From assembly GCF_963678635.1 (NCBI RefSeq), contig NW_026971307.1, positions 1 through 50,089 on the forward strand: DNA of 50,089 nucleotides, given 5' to 3'. Origin of the DNA: Symsagittifera roscoffensis (taxonomy: Eukaryota > Xenacoelomorpha > Acoela > Convolutidae). Positions 21,748 to 32,239 of the stretch are shown one piece after another. Below the pieces are notes generated by a model. That model did not search any database and had not been told where the DNA came from. It was given only the letters and a program-made list of their open reading frames with translations. The stretch's first letter is position 1, and each line of letters opens with the position of its first letter. The translations under genes were made by a program, and so were the position numbers.

Positions 21748-22689
21748 ATGAACGAGGGACTGGAATTGTGGATACCACCCGAGCCGGTGTCCTCCGTGCG
21801 CGGTTTAGAGGCACAACCGATAAGGCCATTGATGGAGGTCACATTGCCGGAATATACCCCGAGTTCAACCCCTGGTAGTAGCCAAATCAGTGGGAGTTCA
21901 TCGCGGCTTAAGGAGCTGCAAGATAGGTTACAGTTGAGAAGCCGTGATGATTCGACACGACAAGAGCGACCTTACACCTGGAGGCTTCACCCAGTCAGGA
22001 TTGTCATAATCGCGAGCTACAAGAAGAACACAGATGGTAGGTATCACAGGCACAACCACATGGATTGGACCACGGCACAACGGGCGAGAAGGAATTGCTT
22101 CCATGATGCGTCTTGGGCCGAATATTACGCACAGCCGAGAATACCAGAAGGTGCGGTCCACTTAATCATAGGGGACAGCCTGATACGAGTGTTGACCCGG
22201 ATCCAGTCGCATTGGCAGGTGTGAGTCTTGAGCTTTTCTGGTGCCGCAACACCTCAGATGTTGGCCTCATTAGAGATGTTGGACATGCACATGGTAAAGA
22301 TGTACACGGTCACTCTGATGATGGCAACCAATGACGTGTCCAGAGGGGAATCAAGAAAGGCGATGAGACTGCACGAGAAAATGAGTTGCATTCTTGAGGA
22401 GTTGAGGATTTATCTGGATCCCGTGAAACTCACCATTTGCACTATCCCATACAACATGAAGAGCGACCAGTACGCAATGGAGATGAACGAGAAGGTGCGC
22501 AACATCAATGAGATAATTAGACAAATACAACAGAGGAGTGTGCTCCCCGTTAGACTATTGGACGTGGCAGACATGATGGAGCGATCTTTCCCGGATGATG
22601 CATCATCGGATCGCATTCACTTTGACAGGCCCAAGGGCTGGGAGTGGCTGAATGGTGTCTTCCAGAGGCACATAAATGCGCTAGAGTAG
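21748..22689 (+). pseudogene. SGNH (GDSL-type) hydrolase, copy A2, one nonsense mutation
   Basis: A 313-codon frame interrupted only by TGA at 22222-22224, where copies A1 and A3 have GGA. The four SGNH blocks are in order: block I IIGDSLIR with catalytic Ser at 22177; block II SFSGAA with Gly at 22240; block III ATND with Asn at 22330; block V DRIHF with Asp at 22609 and His at 22618. SGNH enzymes hydrolyse acyl esters, and esterases of this fold are known in ORF1 proteins of some LINEs (CR1/L2 groups). The first ~140 residues are a Pro/Ser-rich, then Arg-rich linker. ATND in place of the usual GxND is the only block deviation. I choose ATG 21748 because all three copies share it. Confidence 0.75.
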
Positions 22690-23851
22690 GACCTGCTGGA
22701 AACGGCCCAGTTCACCTTCGGTCCATCCCCTATACCCCCTTTGTTTGCCAATGGACCCCTATTCAGTCGCTTGTGAGCGAGAGTCGACTCGAGAGACAGC
22801 TCAAGGAGCAGCCGGACCCGACAACCGGGGTCCACGCTGATGGAGGCCAAAGAAGCAGAGTCATCCACGCCCCAAAGTTCGGTGGTATCCTCGGTGATGG
22901 TGGTGGAAAACAAGAGAGTGGAAAGGCCGGCTGAGACGAGCCGGGCGCGATATCTAGAGAGGATAAAAGAACTGGATCTGGAGGACCTGGAGTGCAGGCA
23001 GGAATTGGCGAAGGTCCTGGGACTTAAGGATGTGACGCATGAGGACTTGAGTCGGCACCATTGTGTGGATTGGTTAAAGGCCAACGAGGCGCACTTCTCA
23101 AGAGCGAGTATGATGGAGACGGCAGATCTGACTGAGATTCCACTGAAATTGATAATGGGACGGATCAACTATAGGCCGCTCAAGCTGTTGGGGAGTCCAG
23201 GGCTCATAGTGGAGCCCGCCAAGCATAGAACAAGCATAGCCAGAATCAGGGTGGACAAGCTGCTGGAGCCGAAAGACATGGGGCTCCCAGATGCCGCCTA
23301 CGAGGGCTCACAACTAGTAGATGACCCAAGGTATGGAAAACCCTGTGGAAACTCACGGTTAGCCAAGGTATTGGCAGTGTATGATCGGTCGGATCCAGGA
23401 GCCGCAAGAGTAATCATCGTGGCGGGCTCAGACTTCGAGGGGACGTCTCCGAAGCTGTTTTGGCCGGAAACCTTAGTGTATCTGCTGCCCGGTGCGGAGT
23501 TGAACCAAATGCTGACTCTAGTGGTGGCGATTAAGTCCTTGCGAGCCTGAGCTGCTGCTATTTGCAGGAATGAATGACCACTTGCATGCAGCGGGACTTC
23601 TGGAGCATCTGAAAGGTGACGCACCAACGCCCAAGAAGATCTTGGAAGCGATCCAGACATTGTTTGCTGCGATGAATGAGGTGCAAGAAAATGTGACTTC
23701 TCGATTCGAATCCAAGACAAAGGTGGCGTTCACAACGTCCCCAGGGTACGCGAGCATGCCGCCTGCTTTGCAGTTTGTATACGCTATCTTGATCCCCATA
23801 GCGGAAGGGAACGCGTGGTGGAGGTTGATAACAAGCTTCGATGCATGCATA
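22690..23851 (+). pseudogene. Second SGNH-like domain and linker
   Basis: The open frame 22840-23550 (236 codons) has a charged helical N-terminus (RYLERIKELDLEDLE) and then ARVIIVAGSDFEGTS, VYLLPGAELNQM and, after a frameshift at about 23540, ELLLFAGMNDHLHAAGLL and FTTSPGYASMP. The strand-AGS, PGAE and GMND order imitates SGNH blocks I, II and III, but GSD replaces GDS and no DxxH block is seen before element S truncates the text. It could be a diverged or degenerate hydrolase following the first one. Confidence is moderate because block III is the only strong match. Confidence 0.5.
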
Positions 23852-24035
23852 AGGCTAGGCAGTACCATATTTTTCTGCACCTACTACGATCTGTCAGCGC
23901 CCTCTCTCAGAATTTCCGCATATTCTACTTTTTTTTTTTTTATAGATTGGCATTTTTTAACGGTAAATCTGGATTCATTTTTGTTTTTCCGGTCTTTCAT
24001 CCCATGATTCTGCTCACCTACTTCATTGTAATATC
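23852..24035. repeat. Element S, copy 2 (184 bp)
   Basis: Collinear with copies 1 and 3. The left flank differs (GATGCATGCATA), the right flank is again the ATG of an SGNH 5' segment. Variants include CTGCACCTACTACG for CTTCACCTTCTACG. Confidence 0.9.
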
Positions 24036-24537
24036 ATGAACGAGGGACTGGAATTGTGGATACCACCCGAGCCGGTGTCCTCCGTGCGCGGTTTAGAGGC
24101 ACAACCGATATGGCCATTGATGGAGGTCACATTGCCGGGATATACCCCGAGTTCAATCCCTGGTAGTAGCCAAATCAGTGGGAGTTCATCGCGTCTTAAG
24201 GAGCTGCAAGATAGATTACAGTTGAGAAGTCGTGATGATTCGACACGACAAGAGCGACCTTACACCTGGAGGGATCACCCAGTCAGGAGTGTCATAATCG
24301 CGAGCTACAAGAAGAACACGATGGTAGGTATCACAGGCACAACCACATGGATTGGACCACGGCACAACGGGCGAGAAGGAATTGCTTCCATGATGCGTCT
24401 TGGGCCGAATATTACGCACAGCCGAGAATACCAGAAGGTGCGGTCCACTTAATCATAGGGGACAGCCTGATACGAGTGTTGACCCGGATCCAGTCGGAGT
24501 GGCAGGTGGGAGTCTTGAGCTTTTCTGGTGCCGCATG
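24036..24537 (+). pseudogene. SGNH hydrolase 5' segment, copy A3 (truncated)
   Basis: Same start (MNEGLELWIPPEP) and same right breakpoint (SFSGAA then element S) as copy A1, but with its own lesion, a 1-nt deletion near 24319 that splits the frame. It is closer to A2 than to A1 in the first lines (LELW rather than MEIW). It carries the GDSL block but none of the later blocks. Confidence 0.8.
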
Positions 24538-24717
24538 AGGCTAGGCAGTACCATATTTTTCTTCACCTTCTACGATCTGTCAGCGCCCTCTCTCAAAATT
24601 TCCGCATCTTCTACTTGTTTTTTTATAGATTGGCGTTTTTTAACGGTAACTCTGGATTCATTTTTGTTTTTCCGGTCTTTCATCCCATGATCTGCTCCCC
24701 TACTTCAATGTAATATC
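24538..24717. repeat. Element S, copy 3 (180 bp)
   Basis: Same left junction as copy 1 (CCGCATG then AGGCTAGG). The right flank is new sequence (ATTGATTCC), so this copy marks the outer edge of the A/S tandem structure and probably the right limit of the composite element. Confidence 0.9.
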
Positions 24718-25199
24718 ATTGATTCCTTCAGTTAAAAGTTTTGATTAGGTCGTTTCCTTCGTTTTTCTTGAAAAATATACCATTAGGAGTATTTTGTCAA
24801 TTTGTGGCAGAATCAAGAAGAAGTTTTCCAATTCTTCTCTCGCGTTTGACAATTTTTTTAAAGAATTCTGCGCATTAGTGGTCAATTCAGACCTGTTTTC
24901 AAAGCTGATTGGGTCCCGTAACGCTGCATGGTCGACCAGGTTTCTTCCAAAAAATGCCACTCTGCTCATATCTCAGCCAGTTCTGCTTACGTGATCATGA
25001 TGATGCACTTCCCATTTTTCCTCAAATAAGGTTCCTAGAAAATGTACTGTAGCTTCATTCTCTGTTTATTGTCTGCAAGGTGATTCCTTTAACAATTTTC
25101 TCAATTGAAAAAATAGAACAGAAATTTTTTCAGTCGCATGTTACCTATGTCAACTATACTTTGACAAACTTAAGTCAGTCAAAGTATACTTAACATATG
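24718..25199. other. Gene-free A+T-rich stretch right of the retrotransposon
   Basis: No recognisable protein, repeat unit or RNA. A short imperfect inverted word, TTTGACAAACTTAAGT, occurs near 25160. A 3' LTR could lie here but I see no direct match to the sequence before gag. Confidence 0.4.
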
Positions 25200-25882
25200 C
25201 TACTTGTCTCTAAGCTTCAGTCTGCTATGCAGTGAAGAGACTATTCTGAACCTACGGTGGCACATCGGCTTTCTAGTTCTTTATTATGAGACAGACTCAA
25301 TTTCTTTTAGGATGCTAAATCTTTAGAATGCTAAGTCATACACTTATTTACAGATGTCAAGCTCCAGACCAACTGTTGATTCTTTGCCAAAATGAGTTTC
25401 ACTACAGAAACAAAATTCAAATTTACAAAAACCAGCTAAATTCTGTATTTGAGTACATTCAAATGTATAATAGGCGGCATAATGATCAGTAGAGGAAAAA
25501 ACTTCAATTTGTTATTGTGTTTCTTGTTGCTTTTGTGGTTGTTGTCGTCGTCGATTTTGCTGCTTCTGTTGTTGTTATGTCTTTTTGTTTCGATTAGGTT
25601 CTGATTTTGCTGCCGTTTTGTAAATGGTTCAATTTTCACCCACCGTTTTGAAAAATCACCCCTCCCCCACTAGGTTTCGTATTAAAACTGACTGCTTCTT
25701 ATTTTACTTGGAAATTGTTTGTGCCTAGATGACTGTGTTTTCATAGCAATTCTCAGATTTCCGTTTTCAGAAAGATTTTCCAGGAAAAACGTCAGAAAAT
25801 AGACCTATTTTCACTTCTATTGAAAAAAACTCAAATCTCTGCTGCTCGACAAGTTTTTGCTAAAATTTTTTAATAAGCATTT
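25200..25882. repeat. Diverged ~680-bp tandem repeat, unit 1
   Basis: Starts TTGTCTCTAAGCTTC near 25204; the next unit starts TTGTCGCTTAGCTTT near 25882. Inner landmarks, TCATACACTTATT (25327), TTTTGTGGTTGTTGTCGTCG (25531) and ACTGACTGCTTC (25688), reappear in unit 2 to the right of LINE-1, at about 28564, 28926 and 29072. Confidence 0.75.
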
Positions 25883-25981
25883 GTCGCTTAGCTTTATTCT
25901 TCTTTGCAATGAAGAGACGAGTCTGAACGCTGAGCGGTTCGTTCGCCTTGTAGATCTGGATAAAATAATATTCTTATTTTG

Positions 25982-28444
25982 ATATCCAGAGAGATAATAT
26001 TCGTATTATCATCTCTATGTGGTATTATTTCTATTTTTGGTGATTTCAATATGCCAGACGCGTGTTGGATATCTCACTCTGCCACTACCGATAGTTCACA
26101 GGCTGTGATCGACAATTTCGATTCATTGAATTGTGTCGAACTAGTAACTGAGCCGACGCATATTAGTGGCAACACGCTAGATATTTTTGTTACAAATCAA
26201 CCTGAGCTGTGCTCAGTGAATGTGGAACCAGACCATTTTACAACGATCATTATCCTGTTACAGTTATTTTCCATGTGTCTAATTCTAAAAGCATCACTTC
26301 TGATTTACCTAATGACATTCCATTTTATTCTAAAAACACTTTTAACATCGATGTTTTCATAAATTCTTTAGTTATATTTGATTGCCTGTTCCAAGTTTAT
26401 TTTCAAATGATTCCCACTGATTTTTATCTTGCGTGGTATGATGCTATGATAAAGTCGGTTCAGACTTCTATTTGCCTGAAACGCAAGAAAAGATCTATGT
26501 TACCATTCTATTTTTCTAGCCATTCCGTACATCTCAGTAACAAAGTCTCTACTGAGAAGTGTAAATTGGCGAAATTAAATTTGCTCTAATCGACATTGTT
26601 GTCTGATCTTCAACGAGATTTGAATAACTCGATTGAGCTAGACAAAATTACATTACTGTCTTTTTTTCATTCACTTGATACTAACGACTGTTTCAAGTTA
26701 CTTCACAAACTTTCTGGCAGCACACCAATTCGTTCTGTTGTTAAATTGGGAGCCTCATGTGCTTCTACTGATAACACCAAAGCCGAATTGTTTAATAACT
26801 TTTTCTGTTCTGTGAAAAAAATCGAAACTTTTACGTATAACGGTTGATCTGATAATACTTCCATTAACTTGCGCGAATTATCGTTTGGTGAAAGTGATGT
26901 AAATAGTTTACTTAAAAAGGTACCAGATACCACAGCAGTTGCAGCTGATGGCATTCCACCATTTGTTCTCAAATCTAATGCTGATGCACTCACGCCTATG
27001 AAATATATTCTATTCAGTCAAATTGTTACCTGCTGTATTTGGCTCGATTTTTGGAAAGAGGCGTTTATCATGCTTTTTCTTAAGTCCGGGCCAAAATCTG
27101 ACATTACAAATTATCGTGGAATTAGTATTTTACCGCGCTTATCGCTTTGCTTGGAAAAACTGCTTTTTAATTTCATTTGTTCTAATGTTCGACACAAACT
27201 TTCTCGTAGACAGCATGGTTTTGTTAAAAAGCGCAGCACGTTTACACAATTGTTGGAATTTGTTGAAAATATTTACAAATGTATTGATGCCAATGAAAAT
27301 TTCTGTTCTGTATATTTTGACATTCAAAATGCTTTTGACTCTGTGTCACACAAACAGTTCCTGAACAGGCTGTCTTCTTTTGGTTTTGACGAAAATTTTA
27401 TCATGTTAATTTCATCTTATCTTTCCAATCGCTCACAAAGAGTACGTATTAACAATATTCTATCTTACAAAGGTTACATCTCTAGCGGTGTACCACAAGG
27501 AAGCATTTTAGGACCACTTTTATTCCTTATTTATATCAATGATCTCCCGGATGTTGTCAAGTATTCCTCACCGTCTTTATTTGCTTATGACCTGAAACTG
27601 CTTTATCGAGACAACTGTCATGAAAATTTTCAGTCTGATTTAGATTCGGTAGAGACCTGGGCAACCCAAAACGGTCTTGATTTTCATCCAGACAAAACTA
27701 AACTCATTTCAAAAAAAGCTTTATTTTCAATCTTTATCTTAACGGGTCAGAAATATGCTCTGTTGAAATATGCTCAAAGACTTGGGTATTTATATCTCGC
27801 CTACTTTGTCTTGGAATCACCATGTTTCTGCAAAACTTGGTAAAGCCACAAAGTGTTTTCATTATTTAAAGCGTAATGTTCCTTTCAACTCACTTGTTAA
27901 AACTAAGCTTCAAATGTACAATTCTTGTGTGAGGTCCATTTTACTTTATAACTCTTGTATTTGGTACCCAAATTTATCAAAGCTACGTGATTTGGAAAAA
28001 TTACAGAAAAAGGCAGTAAAGTGGATAAATGGTTCCACAAATTATACTGACAGTCTTGTGATGTTAAATATACTGCCTATTTGCTATCAAATTATTTTTA
28101 CTGATTGTCTTCTCTTCTTCAAACTGTTACATAACTGTTACGACTTCGATATTAATGACAATGTTACTGTTAGTGAATCGAGACCGGGTAACAGATCCAG
28201 TCAGAGAATGGTATTCTCTGTACCTCTTACCCGCAAAATCTGTTCCCTTGGGAGCTTTTTCCAAAGAACAATTCATAGCGTCAATAGTGTTTTAGCAAAA
28301 GTCGACATCAACTCTACAAATACAGTCTCACAAACCAAGACTCTACTCTTCAATTTCCTTAAACAGCAACTTCAATCAACCTTCAATCTCGACAATCCAT
28401 GCACTTTCTTCATCAAATGCCGTTGCAACACATGTCGTTCCTGA
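25982..28444 (+). pseudogene. LINE-1 endonuclease / reverse transcriptase
   Basis: Endonuclease: GDFNMPDACW and PTHISGNTLDIFVTN, frameshift near 26220, then NDHYPVTVIF. Stop codons lie at about 26587 and 26845. RT: NYRGISILPRLSLCLEKLL, HGFVKKRSTFTQLL, YFDIQNAFDSVSH, GVPQGSILGPLLFLIYINDLP. The catalytic block reads FAYDLKL (27580-27600), with Tyr (27586-27588) in place of the first Asp of [FY]ADD. After a frameshift at about 27710-27770 the thumb/C-terminal part runs to 28444 and ends in FIKCRCNTCRS. It once nicked target DNA and copied LINE RNA, and is now dead. Confidence 0.92.
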
Positions 28445-28541
28445 ACATTAACAATTTAACTCAAAGCTTGAATTACGCAAACTCAAAATTTCACTTTTAT
28501 ATGTAGTATCATTCACTAATAAAGTTTATTTCTTCTTCTTC
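25982..28541 (+). mobile_element. LINE-1: 5'-truncated non-LTR retrotransposon (Jockey/CR1-like)
   Basis: Flanked by a perfect 10-bp duplication, TCTTATTTTG, at 25972-25981 and 28542-28551. It contains the end of an APE endonuclease (GDFNMPDACW, and DHYPV one frame over), an RT, and a C-terminal CxC tail. It ends with AATAAAG and a TTC microsatellite, as in CR1-like elements. The 5' end starts within the endonuclease, so it is truncated as expected of incomplete target-primed reverse transcription. Confidence 0.9.
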
Positions 28542-29150
28542 TCTTATTTTGTCGTGGGCTATGTCATACACTTATTATCAAATGCCTATATCCGATCAAC
28601 AGCTGAATTTTAGCCAAAACGGAGTTTTAGTACAGGAACACTGATATAAGATTTGAATAATTTAAATAACAGTATATCTAAAAGCCGAGTTTGCTTCTGA
28701 TAATTTTGCATCAGGAAACCTTGTGACCTTGTGTTGTTTCTCGGTCTGTCCTAATTCGTTTTTCTTGAAGTGTTGGAAGCACAGTTCAAAGTATTGCAAT
28801 CTATTGAAGCCAAGCAAATCTCCCAATTTTGTTATAATTATCAAATATTTTGTATAAATTCGACTAGTGAGGATTATGTATCTTGAGCACTTTCAACTGC
28901 ACATTTCGTTTTGTTTTTTGTTATTTTTGTGGTTCTTATCGTCGTCGACTTCTCTGTTTTTCTTCCAGGTAGTTTGTGTTTTTCGCGATTAGATTCTGAT
29001 CTTTCTGGCCCAGCTATTTTTGATCTGTTCTTCACCTCATCATTTATCATCCTCTTTGGTTTTTTTCTTAACTGACTGGTTCATGTTTAAACCTGAAACA
29101 TTTTCATGTACCTTGATGACTATGATTTATTCTCATTTTGTGACTTTTTT

Positions 29151-29546
29151 CCGTTGTATTACAAAACGCGTGCTGGCGAGGTTTTGGTTTCTGCGAGTAA
29201 TTATTCCACGGTTTTCTCATTCTTTAAGTGTGCCCTGAGCTAATGCTACTCCCTTTTCAGTACAAACATATCTTCCAGTTCTACCATCGCTTTTTTGGCC
29301 TAGACTCTTGGTCTATCTCTTGGCCTAGACATAAATACATTCCAGTCCTTTCACTTTTCTGCTTGCCCATCCTTCCTGGTGACAGATCTCTCGATCTTGC
29401 TTCTGAGGGTTTGCTTTCCCATCAATTACTTTTTGTAGCTACTTCCTGCCCCATAGTAGTTATTAATAGTTTCAGATAAGAATTGATTCACGAAGTAGCC
29501 GTTGTTGCCTCTTGTCTCATATTATCTACAGTCGATGTTGCAAATT
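29151..29546. other. Gene-free stretch left of LINE-3
   Basis: T-rich sequence with short open frames of no recognisable kind. Its last 30 bases (29547 onward) are the left copy of the LINE-3 target duplication. Confidence 0.4.
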
Positions 29547-29584
29547 ATTGGAGACAGGTCTCTAGCCCATTCTATCTAGCCCAT

Positions 29585-30586
29585 TCAGATATGCACCCAA
29601 GTGTAAAGGTGCATATCTGAGATAATCACGCAACCGCAGTACTTGCAACTACATGTCTCATCGTCCACAGATCCGTAACAACGCTCTTTATGACATAAAA
29701 CATGATGAAAGCCGTTGCTGTAAAAAATACCTATATCTCTTCTGTGCGCAAGACTACAGTTTTGTAAGCCCAAAAAGTCATCATTGAACAAAAAATGCAA
29801 AATTTTGTGTGTTCTGCTATAAATACTTATTCCGATCCATTTCTTGAAATAAAACCCAGCCACTTTGGTAAAATGTTCGTCTCTTTCCTTCTGTGATAAC
29901 ACATCGCTGAAAACATCGAGAGCGTAAGAAGCAGATGAAAATATGACGCTCTAATAGAGTCTAACCGAGGATTTAAAACAAATTTTTCTGGGTTGGACTT
30001 TGGATTGTATAGAGCAAGAGGCAGCATAGGCTATTTTCTTGAGATGTTCCAAATGCTTGGAACCTGTCAATTTAGTGGATAGCACTATGCCTAAGTATTC
30101 AAACGAATCCTTGAATTCGATTTCTGTGTTGTTGAAAAAAAATTGTTCGGTCCTGGCCAGCCTTCCGCCATTTCTGTGTTCACCACCTTAGTTTTGCCAA
30201 CATTCACTTTGAGACTGTTTCTCTGGCAATATTTTTCGAGTACAAACATTGCGTTTTTAACATTGTCAAGTTCGGTCGACCCAATCGCTAAGTCATCGGC
30301 GTTAAAAATCGTGAAGCAGCCTGTGTTTTCAAGTTCTGCAGATAAATCTGCTAAAAAATAATGCAAACAACAGTGGTGACAACTTATCGCCTTGTGGAAC
30401 GCCAATAGTCTGAGATATTTTGGTGGACAAATACCCATCCGAGCACACTTGGATATTATTTTGAACATATAGATTGTACAGACCTTTAGTGAAGTGTACA
30501 GGGAGGCCATTTCTCTGAAGCTTGGTGAATAGAAGTTGTCTGTCAAGCTTTTCAAAAGCCTTCTCGAAGTCAACATAATACGTCAT
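29585..30586 (-). pseudogene. LINE-3 reverse transcriptase and C-terminus
   Basis: Minus strand: YVDFEKAFEKLDRQLL, then IGVPQGDKLSPLLFALFF, a frameshift near 30340, then FTIFNADDLAIGSTELDNV with Ala-Asp-Asp at 30300-30292 and the thumb motif KVNVGKTKVV. Further lesions lie near 30090 and 29940. The C-terminal 100 residues hold a Cys-rich pair (CSCKYCGC) and end VHI at 29585. Asn replaces the usual Tyr before ADD. It may belong to an element of the broader Tx1/RTE/R-type groups; I cannot place it further by eye. Confidence 0.82.
29586..29619. repeat. 12-bp inverted repeat at the 3' end of LINE-3
   Basis: CAGATATGCACC (29586-29597) pairs perfectly with GGTGCATATCTG (29608-29619) across a 10-nt loop. 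It overlaps the last codons of the LINE-3 ORF and lies within 10 bp of the 3' insertion boundary. Confidence 0.85.
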
Positions 30587-30639
30587 ACCTTTTCTTAGAA
30601 CGGATTTTTATTGGAGACAGCTCTCTAGCCCATTCTATC

Positions 30640-32239
30640 GAATCCTTGGAAGAACACAAACAGGATCCTGATGAACGTGACATTAGTCAAATCAGGACTC
30701 AATTTCATCCACCGCAACATCTATCCCGATAGGAAAGCCATCAAATCCATCGATCTGCTTCAAAACTTAATCAAAATAGTGATTCAATGGAAAGATTTGA
30801 TTAAGAACCACTCATCGAAACAACGATGGGCCAACACTTTCTAATCCATGTTCTGAGATCCATCCAAGAGCTGTTTGCAATCATATATTGCAGACGATCT
30901 GGAGCACATAACGTATTTGACAAAATAAGACGACAACTTCAAAGCGCAGTACAAGAAGCTACACCAATCAAGCGATCAGGAACTGCGTTCACTTTCGGTA
31001 AAACTGCATTACCACCGAGACTCAACCTCATTCATCGGCAGCAAGCAAATAAATCCAAACCATCGATTATCCGATAACCAGCTGTAAGTCAGTAGCAAAT
31101 CGTATTGATCGTTCTTTCTTCGAAATCTTGTGCACTCCTTGAGGCTTTGACTCAGATTTCAAAATGGAAAAATAAGTTTTAGCCTGCCAGACCTGGTGTA
31201 CTCTTTGATTCTCTGACTCGTAGTTCAAGGAAAGCCTGCAGTTTCATCCGTCCAAATCTTGTATACTCACTGACTCAAAGTACAAAGGAGTTTTTAACAT
31301 TCAGTAGTATTTTATCCTTCTAAACTAAAGTAATCCTTGAGTCTCTGACTTGCATATCATGTGAAGAGGAACAAGGACTAAGACTTAAAAGTCGTATAAA
31401 CCATAACTCGGTCCAAATGATCGAACCTATCAATGCGTCGCATGCAGCGCTATCCTGCATCCAAACACTGACTTTACAGGCTTAACCTCAGTTTCAATAA
31501 AAAAACCTCAACGATTTTGGAACATTAGCAGTGCTGCCCTGCTCATCATGTGATGAAAACAAAGTTTGTGATTGCTTCATATAGAGCTTCACACAAAACA
31601 AAATGATCTAAAAACTGGACAGCTTTGACAGAGAGGAAAATCTGCCAAGCATAGAAACCAAGGTGAAAGGAATGCTTGATGAAACGCTAAATTTTACATG
31701 AAAATGCTTAAAGCCCATACAGTTCTGTACAGACTGAGCACACAAAAAAAGCTGCACGGCAAAAAAAACGAACGAAAAATAAGTACCAACTAAAAGCACC
31801 ATAACATCAACCAATTTCTTGCCGAAATGCCGAGAACTCTATGGCTGAGATTAAATGGCTGAGAATTATTTCCCTACGAATTAAGAAGTAAACATTATTT
31901 TTGACATCACCGAAGTGCAACCAACATTGTAGAAATGAAACGCCTGGACAGTTTCACAAACACCGAACCAAACCCAAAAAGCTTCTGGTGACTGTCGCTA
32001 ATAATCATGAGACGAGACTAATCTTCGCAAACAAATACATTGAAAAATGAAGCCAATTGTTTGATAGAAAGGTTTTTTCTCGCCAGCATTGACTAAGTAA
32101 GACGCAATGAAAGAAAACCAAAACCTCAAGAAATTTCAAGATTTCAAACTTATGGCGAATTAAAAGAGAAGCTTCGAATTAGAAAAGTACATATGAAGGA
32201 AATATCCTCTTGAGGTCTTCTTAATTGTATTGCAACTAA
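30640..32239. other. Gene-free stretch between LINE-3 and LINE-2, with a degenerate repeat
   Basis: No protein recognised. Between about 31127 and 31375 there are four loose copies of a 65-70-bp unit marked by CTTGTGCACTCCTTGAG, TGGTGTACTCTTTGATTC, CTTGTATACTCACTGAC and AGTAATCCTTGAGTC. The right part (31500-32230) could be the 5' region of LINE-2 but shows no ORF1-type motif. Confidence 0.45.

Larger units (their letters stand above)
11455..24717 (+). mobile_element. Degenerate Ty3/Gypsy-like retrotransposon with extra C-terminal ORFs
   Basis: Domain order on the plus strand: gag N-terminus (MVNTRS start), CCHC nucleocapsid, aspartic protease, reverse transcriptase, RNase H, long spacer, integrase, acidic linker, macro-like domain, coiled-coil ORF, SGNH hydrolase, second SGNH-like domain. 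The pro-RT-RH-IN order places the core in the Ty3/Gypsy group. More than ten frameshifts and nonsense codons show the copy is dead. The region looks less A+T-rich than its surroundings. The LTRs are not identified, so the outer limits are those of recognisable coding or repeat content. It could be one element, or a Gypsy core joined to a second repeat at about 19705-20237. Confidence 0.8.
25883..29150. repeat. Diverged ~680-bp tandem repeat, unit 2, split by LINE-1
   Basis: The left part is 25883-25981 and the right part is about 28552-29150, both collinear with unit 1. The 2.56-kb LINE-1 lies between them, so the tandem duplication is older than the insertion or was present at the time. Confidence 0.7.
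29577..30609 (-). mobile_element. LINE-3: 5'-truncated non-LTR retrotransposon on the minus strand
   Basis: Bounded by a 30-bp direct duplication with one mismatch, 29547-29576 and 30610-30639 (begins ATTGGAGACAG, ends CATTCTATC). On the minus strand it starts inside RT and ends at 29577, just past the stop. It differs from LINE-1 and LINE-2: the RT text is of the FEKAFEKLDRQLL / GVPQGDKLSPLLFALFF type, and the catalytic block ADD is intact. Confidence 0.85.

Noticed and set aside
25330-29150. Flanking homologies of LINE-1 as long terminal repeats
   Set aside because: A 10-bp target duplication brackets the LINE inside one unit of an older tandem repeat, which explains the homology.
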